Assembly: GCA_900660155.1 (NCBI GenBank)
Contig: CABFPE010000229.1
Coordinates: 95,681-159,680, forward strand
Origin: Hofstenia miamia
Taxonomy: Eukaryota > Xenacoelomorpha > Acoela > Hofsteniidae
Reading direction: 5' to 3'
DNA length: 64,000 nucleotides
The translations under genes were made by a program, and so were the position numbers. Under the pieces are notes generated by a model, which was given only the letters and a program-made list of their open reading frames with translations, did no database searches and was not told where the DNA came from. Of this stretch, positions 11,351-23,333 are shown one piece after another. Numbering within the stretch: the stretch's first letter is position 1; every line of letters begins with the position of its first letter.

Positions 11351-12579
11351 GCATGATGTTGCTGAGAGAAAATTAAATAACCAATTTTTTCTAACATACT
11401 ATTTTTTTTTGACTGAAAATACCAAATTTTTCTTGCAGGTGGCACTTGTTCCAAAAATTCATTGCAACCACTATACAGAAGGGTGAATCAAGATCCTTTT
11501 TTGTCTGAACTGCAATGGGAAATAGTGGGCCTCATTTATGTAAAAATGGAAATTGCCATGCAAAATATTTTTATCATGCTGATCAAAAGAGTGCTGCCAA
11601 ACCACAAAATTGATCATTTAGAACCTTCAATCTTATAACATTTCAAGAGAATAATTGTGTTTAATGATACTTTTGCTTAGAACATAAAAACTTTCAAAAT
11701 GTATAGGAAGCCATGATGGAAATTGGGACTGTAGTTGTTGGGTTAGAGAGAAAATATCATCAAAACATAACAATTGCTAACTTTATTAAGTGTACTACAT
11801 ACATGTAGTATATATATATATATATATTTATATATACAGTATATTCATCTAAAAATACACTATTGATGGCCTTTGGAACCAGATTGTGAATGAAATTTTG
11901 GGCAAATATTAGCTTAGTGCATACATAGTAGTTTGAAATTCCTCAAATAAACTTTCTTTTTTATAAGATTTATTTTGCTCAAAATTGTAAAATTATTTAA
12001 GAATAAACCTGCTGCTAAAAATTTTAAATCTGTAATTTCTAAAAATCAAATATATTGAGATGTTTGCTAATTCTTGGTTTTTGCATTTTTATAATAGCAA
12101 TAATATTTTCCAAAGTTTTTACCCATTTGAAATTTGAAAATTAATTCAAAAATCAAAAAGTATGAATTATATTAAAAGTAAGGAAAATATGTCCCACAGC
12201 CCATGAATTTTTTTAAACATTGAGATGAAACAAGTACTTTTAATTTCAAATAATAATTTAAGAATCATGTAGGAATACATTAGGTTCATATAGACTGATT
12301 CATTTAGGCCTGCTTCCATTTACATTTATGTAATTCTCATAAAATAGAGTGTATATAACTAAAAAACAACATCAAACTTCAATTAAATATGTTTTTGATA
12401 GGGTTTATTGATAGAAATCAATAAAGAGTCATTGTAGTTTGTAAATGACTAACAGGAAAATTAAAAGTAAATTGCAATCACAACAGTTACACCTCTCTGA
12501 ACAAGGTAGCAATGCATTTTATTGAACTTGTGACACCTATTTGCATTGCAGAGAGCAATGGAAATGTGTGTCACCTAAT
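11351..12579. other. AT-rich stretch with a (TA)n run
   Basis: A TA microsatellite lies at about 11810-11842. Otherwise no genes or repeat boundaries were recognised up to the LTR at 12580. The mirrored copy is 23334-24562. Confidence 0.5.
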
Positions 12580-13637
12580 TGTAGAATCTGTACAAGGAGA
12601 TTTATAGGCATATTTCAGTAATGCTATAACAATTTCCATTACTTAATCTGTTAACCAACTGTACAATTCCAATTAATCCAGCTTTATATTTTCAACAAGG
12701 TGAGATAATACTCATTTAGATCAAAAGTGGCAAGATGTTATCAGGGTCAGAACCTGACATTAAGCACTGCTGCTCAAGGAGTGGTAAGGCATAATGAGTT
12801 ACTGTGGTTGTGATTGTGACTTCACAATTGTTCTGCATTAGCTTATTTTTAACCCTACATGTATATAGATACAACTAATTGAAGGTCACAAATGAAACTG
12901 TCTAAGATGACAATTACAAGTAACAACATGTAATATAGTTCAGGGTTTTGTAGGATCCTTGTAAGTATAATAAAGCTTATTGTTACACTGTAGTAATTTG
13001 GATCTAAAAAGGGTTAGCCTAAAGGTAGCTATCCAGCTATTTAATGACATGAGTTATATTATGAGTGAATCAGTTGGAAAGCTACAACAAAATAAAAACC
13101 CCTACATGTAGACCTAACTTAAGAGCACATGATGAAGAAGTCCACAGCTACCAGACACAATGCATTGTGAATAGCTGTATTGTGCATCAGCTTAAACAGT
13201 CAATTTAGTCAAAAACTAGGGACCACCAGATACTACTCATGTGCTCAGACATTTAGCTTTCTGTTGACATATATGATCAAACCTGATAGCACAAAATAAG
13301 AAATCAAATGAAGTAAATTCATTACCAAATAATTTTATTTGTAATCATATTGCATAAACAATTAAACAATCAGCATGTACCTGTTTGTAGTTCAAATTTG
13401 TTTACACTTTTCATTCATCTGCTGATAATTATGCAATGTCATCTATTTAGATTTAATGATTTGGTCTTTTTAGATTTTGCCAATCTGTTTTGCCAATAAG
13501 CTTAATATGAAAACTGCATAGTTGTTTTACAAGAATCAAAAGGATAATAATAGTGTTTTGTACAAAATATAAAATAAATTACTAATAATTCTTAGTTGCT
13601 TTCTTTGTTATGCTTTGTGCTACATGATTATGCCACA
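12580..13637 (-). mobile_element. LTR of family B (copy B2, 3' LTR)
   Basis: On the minus strand it starts TGTGGCATAATCATGTAGCAC (13637) right after a polypurine tract GGGGGAG and ends GTACAGATTCTACA at 12580. Length 1058 bp. Homologous along its length to 6670-7884. Flanking bases on the far side are TAAT. With the ORF fragment at 13638-14064 it forms the 3' end of a second, truncated B-type element. Confidence 0.85.
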
Positions 13638-14064
13638 CTCCCCCATATTTAAGAATGATGATCTCTCTCCATGAATAATTTTGTTTGCTCTTTTGACTAG
13701 TGAGATTGCTTGAGGCATGTCCCAATTAACATTTTTGTACTTCTCCTGTTTAGTGAATTTCATCACAACCTCTTTTTCTGTTGTGACCATTTTCTTGTGT
13801 CTAATTGATTTAGTGTCTTTTAGTGTATTAGAGATTGTACACATGCTTCTTAGTTTGTTCATTCTCATGTTGAACTCATCATAATGCTTTTCATATAATC
13901 AGAGACCTTTAATTGCTATCATAAGTGTCATAATCATGTTGATTTGACTTGTGTGTCCTAGATATTTTTATTTTATTAGCAGTTTCTGTAGTTTCAGCTT
14001 GTTCTCTTCTGATTAAGTTCCTTGTGGTCAACCATTGTTGTTTTTTCAGTGCTTTTAATTTTTT
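13638..14064 (-). pseudogene. C-terminal part of the unidentified post-pol ORF (element B2)
   Basis: Two frames, 14127-13909 and 13868-13620, form one decayed ORF ending just before the LTR. Recognisable blocks are LKALKKQQWLTTRNLIRREQ (also in element B near 31990 as LRALKKQPWLTMRNLIRREQ) and VKRANKIIHGERSSF near the stop. The polypurine tract ATGGGGGAG overlaps the final codons. Upstream the sequence switches abruptly, near 14060, to plus-strand reverse transcriptase. Role unknown; the position is that of env or another third ORF in Gypsy-like elements. Confidence 0.55.
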
Positions 14065-16141
14065 TTGTGAAACAGGGAGACAAACACAGGTTATGCATAG
14101 ACTTCTGGAAGTTGAATGAAGTATCAAAAAAAAGACTCATACCTGCTGCCAAGGATAGAGGACATGCTATATGAGGTGAGCAAACACAAGTACTTCACAT
14201 CAATAGACTTATGCAGGGCGTATTAATGGAAATAAATGTGATATCTTAAAAGAAAAAAATTATATTTCTAGGACGAGTCATTGAAAAAGGGTGAATATGC
14301 ATGAAGGACAATGCAAGAGACATGATAAGAAAGATAGAGAAATCAAACAACAAGAAGGACATCCAAGGAATAATGGGTTTTTTCAATTATTACAGCACAT
14401 TTATCCCTAACATCACAGGGAAGACTGCCAAAATGACGTGGCTGATGAGAAAATCAGTACCATTCATATGGACATGGCAGGAGCAGGAGGAGCTAGACAA
14501 GATAAAAGAGGAACTAGCAAACTGCCATCATTGAACACGCCCAACTATAACGAGATCTTTATATTAGACTGTGATGCCAGCAAGGTAGTGATCAGAGCAA
14601 CACTAGGTCAACTAAAGGATGGCAAAGGGTAACCAAACAAATTCTTCAGTTGTAAGTTGAAATCAAGTGAAGAGAACTATGGGTCAACAAAACTGAGATG
14701 CTAGCCCTGATCAAGAGCATAAATAAATTTAGGGTTCACACTGACAACAGCAGACTGGCTTGGCTCAAAAAGTTCTTGGGTGACAAATCAGGAATAGTGT
14801 CAAGATGGATTGAATATCTAAACAAATTCACCTTCATCATTGAACACCAAAGAGGAACACTACATATGAATGCTGATTTTTGGACCTTGCTTCCTGAGTA
14901 TCAGAGGAATGCAACCAAGGAAGACGGAGAGAAAAAACAATTCCAATTTTTACCACACACAGAGTATGAGGAGCTGCCAGAGATGAATGTTGATAAGAAG
15001 GGACAAGCAGTGCTACCAATCGCACTAAAGGAGGAAATATCAGAGTTGGAGATTATAGAAAAACAAAAAGATGACGTGATATTAAGCAAAATCATAAAGA
15101 AGTTACAGGAGCTGAGTATGAAATTATCAAAGTTAACTGCAAGCTACTATGAGAGGTACAAATGGAAGAGGAACAGGAACAGACTCCTATACCTGGAAGG
15201 ACAAAGTAATAGGATTGCAATACCAGAGTATTTTAAATGCAAACTAGTAAGGAAGATCCATGAGAAGGGCCATTTAGGCATCACACAAATGGAAAGCATG
15301 TTCAATGCACGATTTGTTACAATGGCAATACAGAAGGTCACAGAAGAAATAATCAATAAATGCATGAAATGTCTCCTCCATAATAAACAACATTTTCCAA
15401 CACAGAGGGCACTGCTAGAAAAGATCATAGCAATGCAACTGAATGAGATCATACACATAGACTTAAAAATGTTGTCAAAAGATGAGGAAGGATATCAGTA
15501 CCTGTTGGTGATGGTGGACAACTTCACCAAATACGTGAAGTTAATCCTGATGAAGAACACAACAGCTGAAACAACTGCCAACATTGTAATGAAAGAATGG
15601 ATCCTGAAGTTCAGGCCAATGGATACAATTATCACTGATAAGGGGCCACAATTTGAAAGCAACCTGTTCCAAGAAATGGCACACCTGTTGGAAGTCGTAA
15701 GCAAAAGAACAACAGCATACCATCCACAGGCAAAACAGCGTGGTGGAGAGACTGAACAGAACCCTGATAAAGTTGATCAGAGTTACAACTTCAAGGATAG
15801 GGAGCCTCAGGAGATTGCTCACATTCTTCTACCCAAACACAATGGTACATGAGGAAATGGTGCACACTAGCAGAGCAGACATGCAGATAATGTTGATGAT
15901 AGCAATAAAAGGGATCCATCTATATAAGAAATTTTATGAGATCTTCTCAGATAAACTGAACAAACTCAGAGATATAACACCAATATCTGAAAATATTAAA
16001 GAAGTGAAATTCCTGCAATATCACAGCAGAGTAACAATGGAAAGAGAGGCAGTATTAAAAATGACCAAACAACCAGAATTTGCGACAACAAGCTGGAGCT
16101 ATCCTCAAGCAGAAATAATAATCAAAAGACAGATGAGTTAG
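14065..16141 (+). pseudogene. pol: Ty3/Gypsy pol relic A2 (RT - RNase H - integrase) fused to the post-pol ORF
   Basis: Order on the plus strand: RT fragment (14065-14230, KQGDKHRLCIDFWKLNEVSK); a deletion removing the catalytic YxDD part; RT thumb (14301-14534, DIQGIMGFFNYYSTFIPN); RNase H (FILDCDASKVVIRATLGQL, then VHTDNSRLAWLKK); integrase zinc-binding domain (H-x3-H about 15262-15276, C-x2-C at 15361-15372); and core with IHIDLKML, ITDKGPQFESNLF and, after a frameshift near 15735, MVERLNRTLIKLIR. This covers the D-D-E residues but in two frames. From about 15880 it continues with IMLMIAIKGIHLYKKFYEIF and ends at 16141 without the VKRANK tail seen in other copies. Confidence 0.88.
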
Positions 16142-16159
16142 TCCACAGAGAATGCACAG

Positions 16160-16458
16160 TGTAGCATAATCCAAAATATAATGCTGCACCTGTTCATAGA
16201 TTCAAATTTGTTTAAAATTCACTAATTTATTTGTCTGCTGTTGATTGCACAATGTCATCTAAATAGCTGTAGCCATTTCATTTTTTTAGATTTTGAAAAC
16301 TGTTTTGCTGACAAAACATAATATTAAAACTGCCCAATTGTATTTATAAAAATTAAAAGGATAATAATTGTGTTTTGGCCAAAAGTATATTTAAAATAAT
16401 TACTGATAGTCTTGGTTACTTTCTTTAACATTCTTTGTACTCACATGATTTTGCACCA
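16160..16458 (-). repeat. Chimeric LTR fragment (27 bp LTR A start joined to LTR B)
   Basis: 16160-16186 reads TGTAGCATAATCCAAAATAT onward, which is the plus-strand start of LTR A. It then switches to CACCTGTTCATAGATTC, which is LTR B on the minus strand, and runs to the LTR B start at 16458. The B part is an inverted near-copy of 6670-6945. The join is not at an LTR end of B. Confidence 0.7.
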
Positions 16459-16532
16459 CTCCCCCACAAGTGTATCTAATTAAGAATAATAACTCTCTCT
16501 TCATGGATCATTTTGTTTGCTCTCTTCACTAG
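16459..16532 (-). pseudogene. Tail of the post-pol ORF plus polypurine tract, inverted copy
   Basis: Reverse complement of 6596-6669 with a few differences: polypurine GTGGGGGAG next to the LTR B start, then the ATGATCCATGAAGAGAGAG segment, ending at CTAG directly before LTR A. Together with its flanks it makes each palindrome arm itself flanked by inverted repeats. Confidence 0.65.
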
Positions 16533-17456
16533 TGTAGCATAATCCAAAGAAAATGCTGCTAATGAAGAAAGAAGATCAGATGATTAGTTGAAACTAAGAT
16601 CACATTATGATTACTAATTAGAAAACAATTTAAGTTTAATTATCAGATTATCTTTGTAAATGCAACCAAGTAATAACATAGCAAATTTGTACTTGTCATC
16701 GAATTTTGACCAAACAAAGGGGGTGAATTCACTTCCATTATTTTTAGCCATTTTGGCAGCTGAACAAATTTGAATTTTGAACAACAGGTACTTTTTGAAA
16801 ATTAACTATAAATAGGCAAGAGATCATTTTGGAAATTGTTAAGGTAAATTCTTTGAAAATCTCATCTTTAGATTTTATATTGGTTTGCTTATTTATACAG
16901 AATGTCAAGCTAAACAGTAAATGCAGTAGTAGTGGTTTGGGAACATATCTGGAGTGACTTGAGTGTCCTTGATCCAAACCATGAACCTGCATTTATGTTA
17001 CATATACAAATAGGAGTTTTTCTCTGTTTAGCTGGCTATCAATTTGATTGTTTACATGTAGCTTAATAATTGACATCAGCAGAAAAGGGCTGGATAGCCT
17101 ACTGTAGGTTATACATATTTTATCTCATAGATTTAGGTGACCTATAATAGATTGATAATTAGACTGAGCATGTATTATGTTATTAAATGTAAGGTAGGAA
17201 GCTGCTAGTTATTACATGATTTATTTTAATCAATTTATTTAAAGTAAATAGTTTTTGGTAATGGCTAAGTAATAATTATTAAGTAGCTAGTGACATTGCA
17301 AGGTTGCGAAGTGACATAAATACACAGTACAAATTGAGTTTAAGTCAGTTACAACTAGCATTGAGAACTACACCAAGCTAGGATAGGGAACACATAAGAA
17401 CTTCATTGAGCTGAGGTTGGAAGCCACTTAATTCAGCAATGGAAATACGAGTGAGG
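16533..17456 (+). mobile_element. LTR of family A, cut by the assembly gap
   Basis: Starts TGTAGCATAATCCAAAG after CTAG and matches the solo LTR at 29317-30470 up to GAAATACGAGTGAGG, where the N run begins. About 230 bp of the LTR end is missing. TATAAATAG is at 16807-16815, 274 bp from the LTR start as in the solo copy. Confidence 0.82.
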
Positions 17457-18456
17457 NNNNNNNNNNNNNNNNNNNNNNNNNNNNNNNNNNNNNNNNNNNN
17501 NNNNNNNNNNNNNNNNNNNNNNNNNNNNNNNNNNNNNNNNNNNNNNNNNNNNNNNNNNNNNNNNNNNNNNNNNNNNNNNNNNNNNNNNNNNNNNNNNNNN
17601 NNNNNNNNNNNNNNNNNNNNNNNNNNNNNNNNNNNNNNNNNNNNNNNNNNNNNNNNNNNNNNNNNNNNNNNNNNNNNNNNNNNNNNNNNNNNNNNNNNNN
17701 NNNNNNNNNNNNNNNNNNNNNNNNNNNNNNNNNNNNNNNNNNNNNNNNNNNNNNNNNNNNNNNNNNNNNNNNNNNNNNNNNNNNNNNNNNNNNNNNNNNN
17801 NNNNNNNNNNNNNNNNNNNNNNNNNNNNNNNNNNNNNNNNNNNNNNNNNNNNNNNNNNNNNNNNNNNNNNNNNNNNNNNNNNNNNNNNNNNNNNNNNNNN
17901 NNNNNNNNNNNNNNNNNNNNNNNNNNNNNNNNNNNNNNNNNNNNNNNNNNNNNNNNNNNNNNNNNNNNNNNNNNNNNNNNNNNNNNNNNNNNNNNNNNNN
18001 NNNNNNNNNNNNNNNNNNNNNNNNNNNNNNNNNNNNNNNNNNNNNNNNNNNNNNNNNNNNNNNNNNNNNNNNNNNNNNNNNNNNNNNNNNNNNNNNNNNN
18101 NNNNNNNNNNNNNNNNNNNNNNNNNNNNNNNNNNNNNNNNNNNNNNNNNNNNNNNNNNNNNNNNNNNNNNNNNNNNNNNNNNNNNNNNNNNNNNNNNNNN
18201 NNNNNNNNNNNNNNNNNNNNNNNNNNNNNNNNNNNNNNNNNNNNNNNNNNNNNNNNNNNNNNNNNNNNNNNNNNNNNNNNNNNNNNNNNNNNNNNNNNNN
18301 NNNNNNNNNNNNNNNNNNNNNNNNNNNNNNNNNNNNNNNNNNNNNNNNNNNNNNNNNNNNNNNNNNNNNNNNNNNNNNNNNNNNNNNNNNNNNNNNNNNN
18401 NNNNNNNNNNNNNNNNNNNNNNNNNNNNNNNNNNNNNNNNNNNNNNNNNNNNNNNN
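17457..18456. other. Assembly gap of exactly 1000 N
   Basis: The round length suggests a default scaffolding gap rather than a measured one. The bases on either side are reverse complements of each other (ACGAGTGAGG / CCTCACTCGT), so the gap sits exactly at the symmetry centre. Confidence 0.97.
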
Positions 18457-19380
18457 CCTCACTCGTATTTCCATTGCTGAATTAAGTGGCTTCCAACCTC
18501 AGCTCAATGAAGTTCTTATGTGTTCCCTATCCTAGCTTGGTGTAGTTCTCAATGCTAGTTGTAACTGACTTAAACTCAATTTGTACTGTGTATTTATGTC
18601 ACTTCGCAACCTTGCAATGTCACTAGCTACTTAATAATTATTACTTAGCCATTACCAAAAACTATTTACTTTAAATAAATTGATTAAAATAAATCATGTA
18701 ATAACTAGCAGCTTCCTACCTTACATTTAATAACATAATACATGCTCAGTCTAATTATCAATCTATTATAGGTCACCTAAATCTATGAGATAAAATATGT
18801 ATAACCTACAGTAGGCTATCCAGCCCTTTTCTGCTGATGTCAATTATTAAGCTACATGTAAACAATCAAATTGATAGCCAGCTAAACAGAGAAAAACTCC
18901 TATTTGTATATGTAACATAAATGCAGGTTCATGGTTTGGATCAAGGACACTCAAGTCACTCCAGATATGTTCCCAAACCACTACTACTGCATTTACTGTT
19001 TAGCTTGACATTCTGTATAAATAAGCAAACCAATATAAAATCTAAAGATGAGATTTTCAAAGAATTTACCTTAACAATTTCCAAAATGATCTCTTGCCTA
19101 TTTATAGTTAATTTTCAAAAAGTACCTGTTGTTCAAAATTCAAATTTGTTCAGCTGCCAAAATGGCTAAAAATAATGGAAGTGAATTCACCCCCTTTGTT
19201 TGGTCAAAATTCGATGACAAGTACAAATTTGCTATGTTATTACTTGGTTGCATTTACAAAGATAATCTGATAATTAAACTTAAATTGTTTTCTAATTAGT
19301 AATCATAATGTGATCTTAGTTTCAACTAATCATCTGATCTTCTTTCTTCATTAGCAGCATTTTCTTTGGATTATGCTACA
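18457..19380 (-). mobile_element. LTR of family A, cut by the gap (mirror copy)
   Basis: Mirror of 16533-17456. On the minus strand it begins TGTAGCATAATCC at 19380 and is lost in the N gap at its far end. Confidence 0.82.
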
Positions 19381-19454
19381 CTAGTGAAGAGAGCAAACAA
19401 AATGATCCATGAAGAGAGAGTTATTATTCTTAATTAGATACACTTGTGGGGGAG
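19381..19454 (+). pseudogene. Tail of the post-pol ORF plus polypurine tract (mirror copy)
   Basis: Mirror of 16459-16532. Starts CTAGTGAAGAGAGCAAACA and ends with GTGGGGGAG before the LTR B fragment. Confidence 0.65.
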
Positions 19455-19753
19455 TGGTGCAAAATCATGTGAGTACAAAGAATGTTAAAGAAAGTAACCA
19501 AGACTATCAGTAATTATTTTAAATATACTTTTGGCCAAAACACAATTATTATCCTTTTAATTTTTATAAATACAATTGGGCAGTTTTAATATTATGTTTT
19601 GTCAGCAAAACAGTTTTCAAAATCTAAAAAAATGAAATGGCTACAGCTATTTAGATGACATTGTGCAATCAACAGCAGACAAATAAATTAGTGAATTTTA
19701 AACAAATTTGAATCTATGAACAGGTGCAGCATTATATTTTGGATTATGCTACA
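19455..19753 (+). repeat. Chimeric LTR B / LTR A fragment (mirror copy)
   Basis: Mirror of 16160-16458. LTR B runs to GAACAGGTG and then switches to the reverse of the LTR A start, ending GGATTATGCTACA at 19753. Confidence 0.7.
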
Positions 19754-19771
19754 CTGTGCATTCTCTGTGGA

Positions 19772-21848
19772 CTAACTCATCTGTCTTTTGATTATTATTT
19801 CTGCTTGAGGATAGCTCCAGCTTGTTGTCGCAAATTCTGGTTGTTTGGTCATTTTTAATACTGCCTCTCTTTCCATTGTTACTCTGCTGTGATATTGCAG
19901 GAATTTCACTTCTTTAATATTTTCAGATATTGGTGTTATATCTCTGAGTTTGTTCAGTTTATCTGAGAAGATCTCATAAAATTTCTTATATAGATGGATC
20001 CCTTTTATTGCTATCATCAACATTATCTGCATGTCTGCTCTGCTAGTGTGCACCATTTCCTCATGTACCATTGTGTTTGGGTAGAAGAATGTGAGCAATC
20101 TCCTGAGGCTCCCTATCCTTGAAGTTGTAACTCTGATCAACTTTATCAGGGTTCTGTTCAGTCTCTCCACCACGCTGTTTTGCCTGTGGATGGTATGCTG
20201 TTGTTCTTTTGCTTACGACTTCCAACAGGTGTGCCATTTCTTGGAACAGGTTGCTTTCAAATTGTGGCCCCTTATCAGTGATAATTGTATCCATTGGCCT
20301 GAACTTCAGGATCCATTCTTTCATTACAATGTTGGCAGTTGTTTCAGCTGTTGTGTTCTTCATCAGGATTAACTTCACGTATTTGGTGAAGTTGTCCACC
20401 ATCACCAACAGGTACTGATATCCTTCCTCATCTTTTGACAACATTTTTAAGTCTATGTGTATGATCTCATTCAGTTGCATTGCTATGATCTTTTCTAGCA
20501 GTGCCCTCTGTGTTGGAAAATGTTGTTTATTATGGAGGAGACATTTCATGCATTTATTGATTATTTCTTCTGTGACCTTCTGTATTGCCATTGTAACAAA
20601 TCGTGCATTGAACATGCTTTCCATTTGTGTGATGCCTAAATGGCCCTTCTCATGGATCTTCCTTACTAGTTTGCATTTAAAATACTCTGGTATTGCAATC
20701 CTATTACTTTGTCCTTCCAGGTATAGGAGTCTGTTCCTGTTCCTCTTCCATTTGTACCTCTCATAGTAGCTTGCAGTTAACTTTGATAATTTCATACTCA
20801 GCTCCTGTAACTTCTTTATGATTTTGCTTAATATCACGTCATCTTTTTGTTTTTCTATAATCTCCAACTCTGATATTTCCTCCTTTAGTGCGATTGGTAG
20901 CACTGCTTGTCCCTTCTTATCAACATTCATCTCTGGCAGCTCCTCATACTCTGTGTGTGGTAAAAATTGGAATTGTTTTTTCTCTCCGTCTTCCTTGGTT
21001 GCATTCCTCTGATACTCAGGAAGCAAGGTCCAAAAATCAGCATTCATATGTAGTGTTCCTCTTTGGTGTTCAATGATGAAGGTGAATTTGTTTAGATATT
21101 CAATCCATCTTGACACTATTCCTGATTTGTCACCCAAGAACTTTTTGAGCCAAGCCAGTCTGCTGTTGTCAGTGTGAACCCTAAATTTATTTATGCTCTT
21201 GATCAGGGCTAGCATCTCAGTTTTGTTGACCCATAGTTCTCTTCACTTGATTTCAACTTACAACTGAAGAATTTGTTTGGTTACCCTTTGCCATCCTTTA
21301 GTTGACCTAGTGTTGCTCTGATCACTACCTTGCTGGCATCACAGTCTAATATAAAGATCTCGTTATAGTTGGGCGTGTTCAATGATGGCAGTTTGCTAGT
21401 TCCTCTTTTATCTTGTCTAGCTCCTCCTGCTCCTGCCATGTCCATATGAATGGTACTGATTTTCTCATCAGCCACGTCATTTTGGCAGTCTTCCCTGTGA
21501 TGTTAGGGATAAATGTGCTGTAATAATTGAAAAAACCCATTATTCCTTGGATGTCCTTCTTGTTGTTTGATTTCTCTATCTTTCTTATCATGTCTCTTGC
21601 ATTGTCCTTCATGCATATTCACCCTTTTTCAATGACTCGTCCTAGAAATATAATTTTTTTCTTTTAAGATATCACATTTATTTCCATTAATACGCCCTGC
21701 ATAAGTCTATTGATGTGAAGTACTTGTGTTTGCTCACCTCATATAGCATGTCCTCTATCCTTGGCAGCAGGTATGAGTCTTTTTTTTGATACTTCATTCA
21801 ACTTCCAGAAGTCTATGCATAACCTGTGTTTGTCTCCCTGTTTCACAA
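19772..21848 (-). pseudogene. pol: Ty3/Gypsy pol relic A2, mirror copy
   Basis: Mirror of 14065-16141 with the same frames, same frameshift and same deletion in RT. The translations of the main frames (21215-20061 and 20173-19772) are identical to those of the left arm. Confidence 0.88.
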
Positions 21849-22275
21849 AAAAAATTAAAAGCACTGAAAAAACAACAATGGTTGACCACAAGGAACTTAA
21901 TCAGAAGAGAACAAGCTGAAACTACAGAAACTGCTAATAAAATAAAAATATCTAGGACACACAAGTCAAATCAACATGATTATGACACTTATGATAGCAA
22001 TTAAAGGTCTCTGATTATATGAAAAGCATTATGATGAGTTCAACATGAGAATGAACAAACTAAGAAGCATGTGTACAATCTCTAATACACTAAAAGACAC
22101 TAAATCAATTAGACACAAGAAAATGGTCACAACAGAAAAAGAGGTTGTGATGAAATTCACTAAACAGGAGAAGTACAAAAATGTTAATTGGGACATGCCT
22201 CAAGCAATCTCACTAGTCAAAAGAGCAAACAAAATTATTCATGGAGAGAGATCATCATTCTTAAATATGGGGGAG
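21849..22275 (+). pseudogene. C-terminal part of the post-pol ORF (mirror copy)
   Basis: Mirror of 13638-14064, with the frames 21786-22004 and 22045-22293. It contains the intact (empty) version of the site CTCACTAGTCAAAAGAGC at about 22207-22224, into which LTR A is inserted in element B. Confidence 0.55.
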
Positions 22276-23333
22276 TGTGGCATAATCATGTAGCACAAAG
22301 CATAACAAAGAAAGCAACTAAGAATTATTAGTAATTTATTTTATATTTTGTACAAAACACTATTATTATCCTTTTGATTCTTGTAAAACAACTATGCAGT
22401 TTTCATATTAAGCTTATTGGCAAAACAGATTGGCAAAATCTAAAAAGACCAAATCATTAAATCTAAATAGATGACATTGCATAATTATCAGCAGATGAAT
22501 GAAAAGTGTAAACAAATTTGAACTACAAACAGGTACATGCTGATTGTTTAATTGTTTATGCAATATGATTACAAATAAAATTATTTGGTAATGAATTTAC
22601 TTCATTTGATTTCTTATTTTGTGCTATCAGGTTTGATCATATATGTCAACAGAAAGCTAAATGTCTGAGCACATGAGTAGTATCTGGTGGTCCCTAGTTT
22701 TTGACTAAATTGACTGTTTAAGCTGATGCACAATACAGCTATTCACAATGCATTGTGTCTGGTAGCTGTGGACTTCTTCATCATGTGCTCTTAAGTTAGG
22801 TCTACATGTAGGGGTTTTTATTTTGTTGTAGCTTTCCAACTGATTCACTCATAATATAACTCATGTCATTAAATAGCTGGATAGCTACCTTTAGGCTAAC
22901 CCTTTTTAGATCCAAATTACTACAGTGTAACAATAAGCTTTATTATACTTACAAGGATCCTACAAAACCCTGAACTATATTACATGTTGTTACTTGTAAT
23001 TGTCATCTTAGACAGTTTCATTTGTGACCTTCAATTAGTTGTATCTATATACATGTAGGGTTAAAAATAAGCTAATGCAGAACAATTGTGAAGTCACAAT
23101 CACAACCACAGTAACTCATTATGCCTTACCACTCCTTGAGCAGCAGTGCTTAATGTCAGGTTCTGACCCTGATAACATCTTGCCACTTTTGATCTAAATG
23201 AGTATTATCTCACCTTGTTGAAAATATAAAGCTGGATTAATTGGAATTGTACAGTTGGTTAACAGATTAAGTAATGGAAATTGTTATAGCATTACTGAAA
23301 TATGCCTATAAATCTCCTTGTACAGATTCTACA
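22276..23333 (+). mobile_element. LTR of family B (copy B2, mirror)
   Basis: Mirror of 12580-13637. Starts TGTGGCATAATCATGTAGCAC and ends GTACAGATTCTACA. Confidence 0.85.

Noticed and set aside
15147-15822. Frames antisense to the A2 integrase (and mirrors at 20091-20766)
   Set aside because: Shadows of the integrase coding strand with no family motif.
17428-18485. 348-codon open frames on both strands
   Set aside because: They exist only because the 1000-N gap contains no stop codons; the real sequence contributes a few residues at each end.
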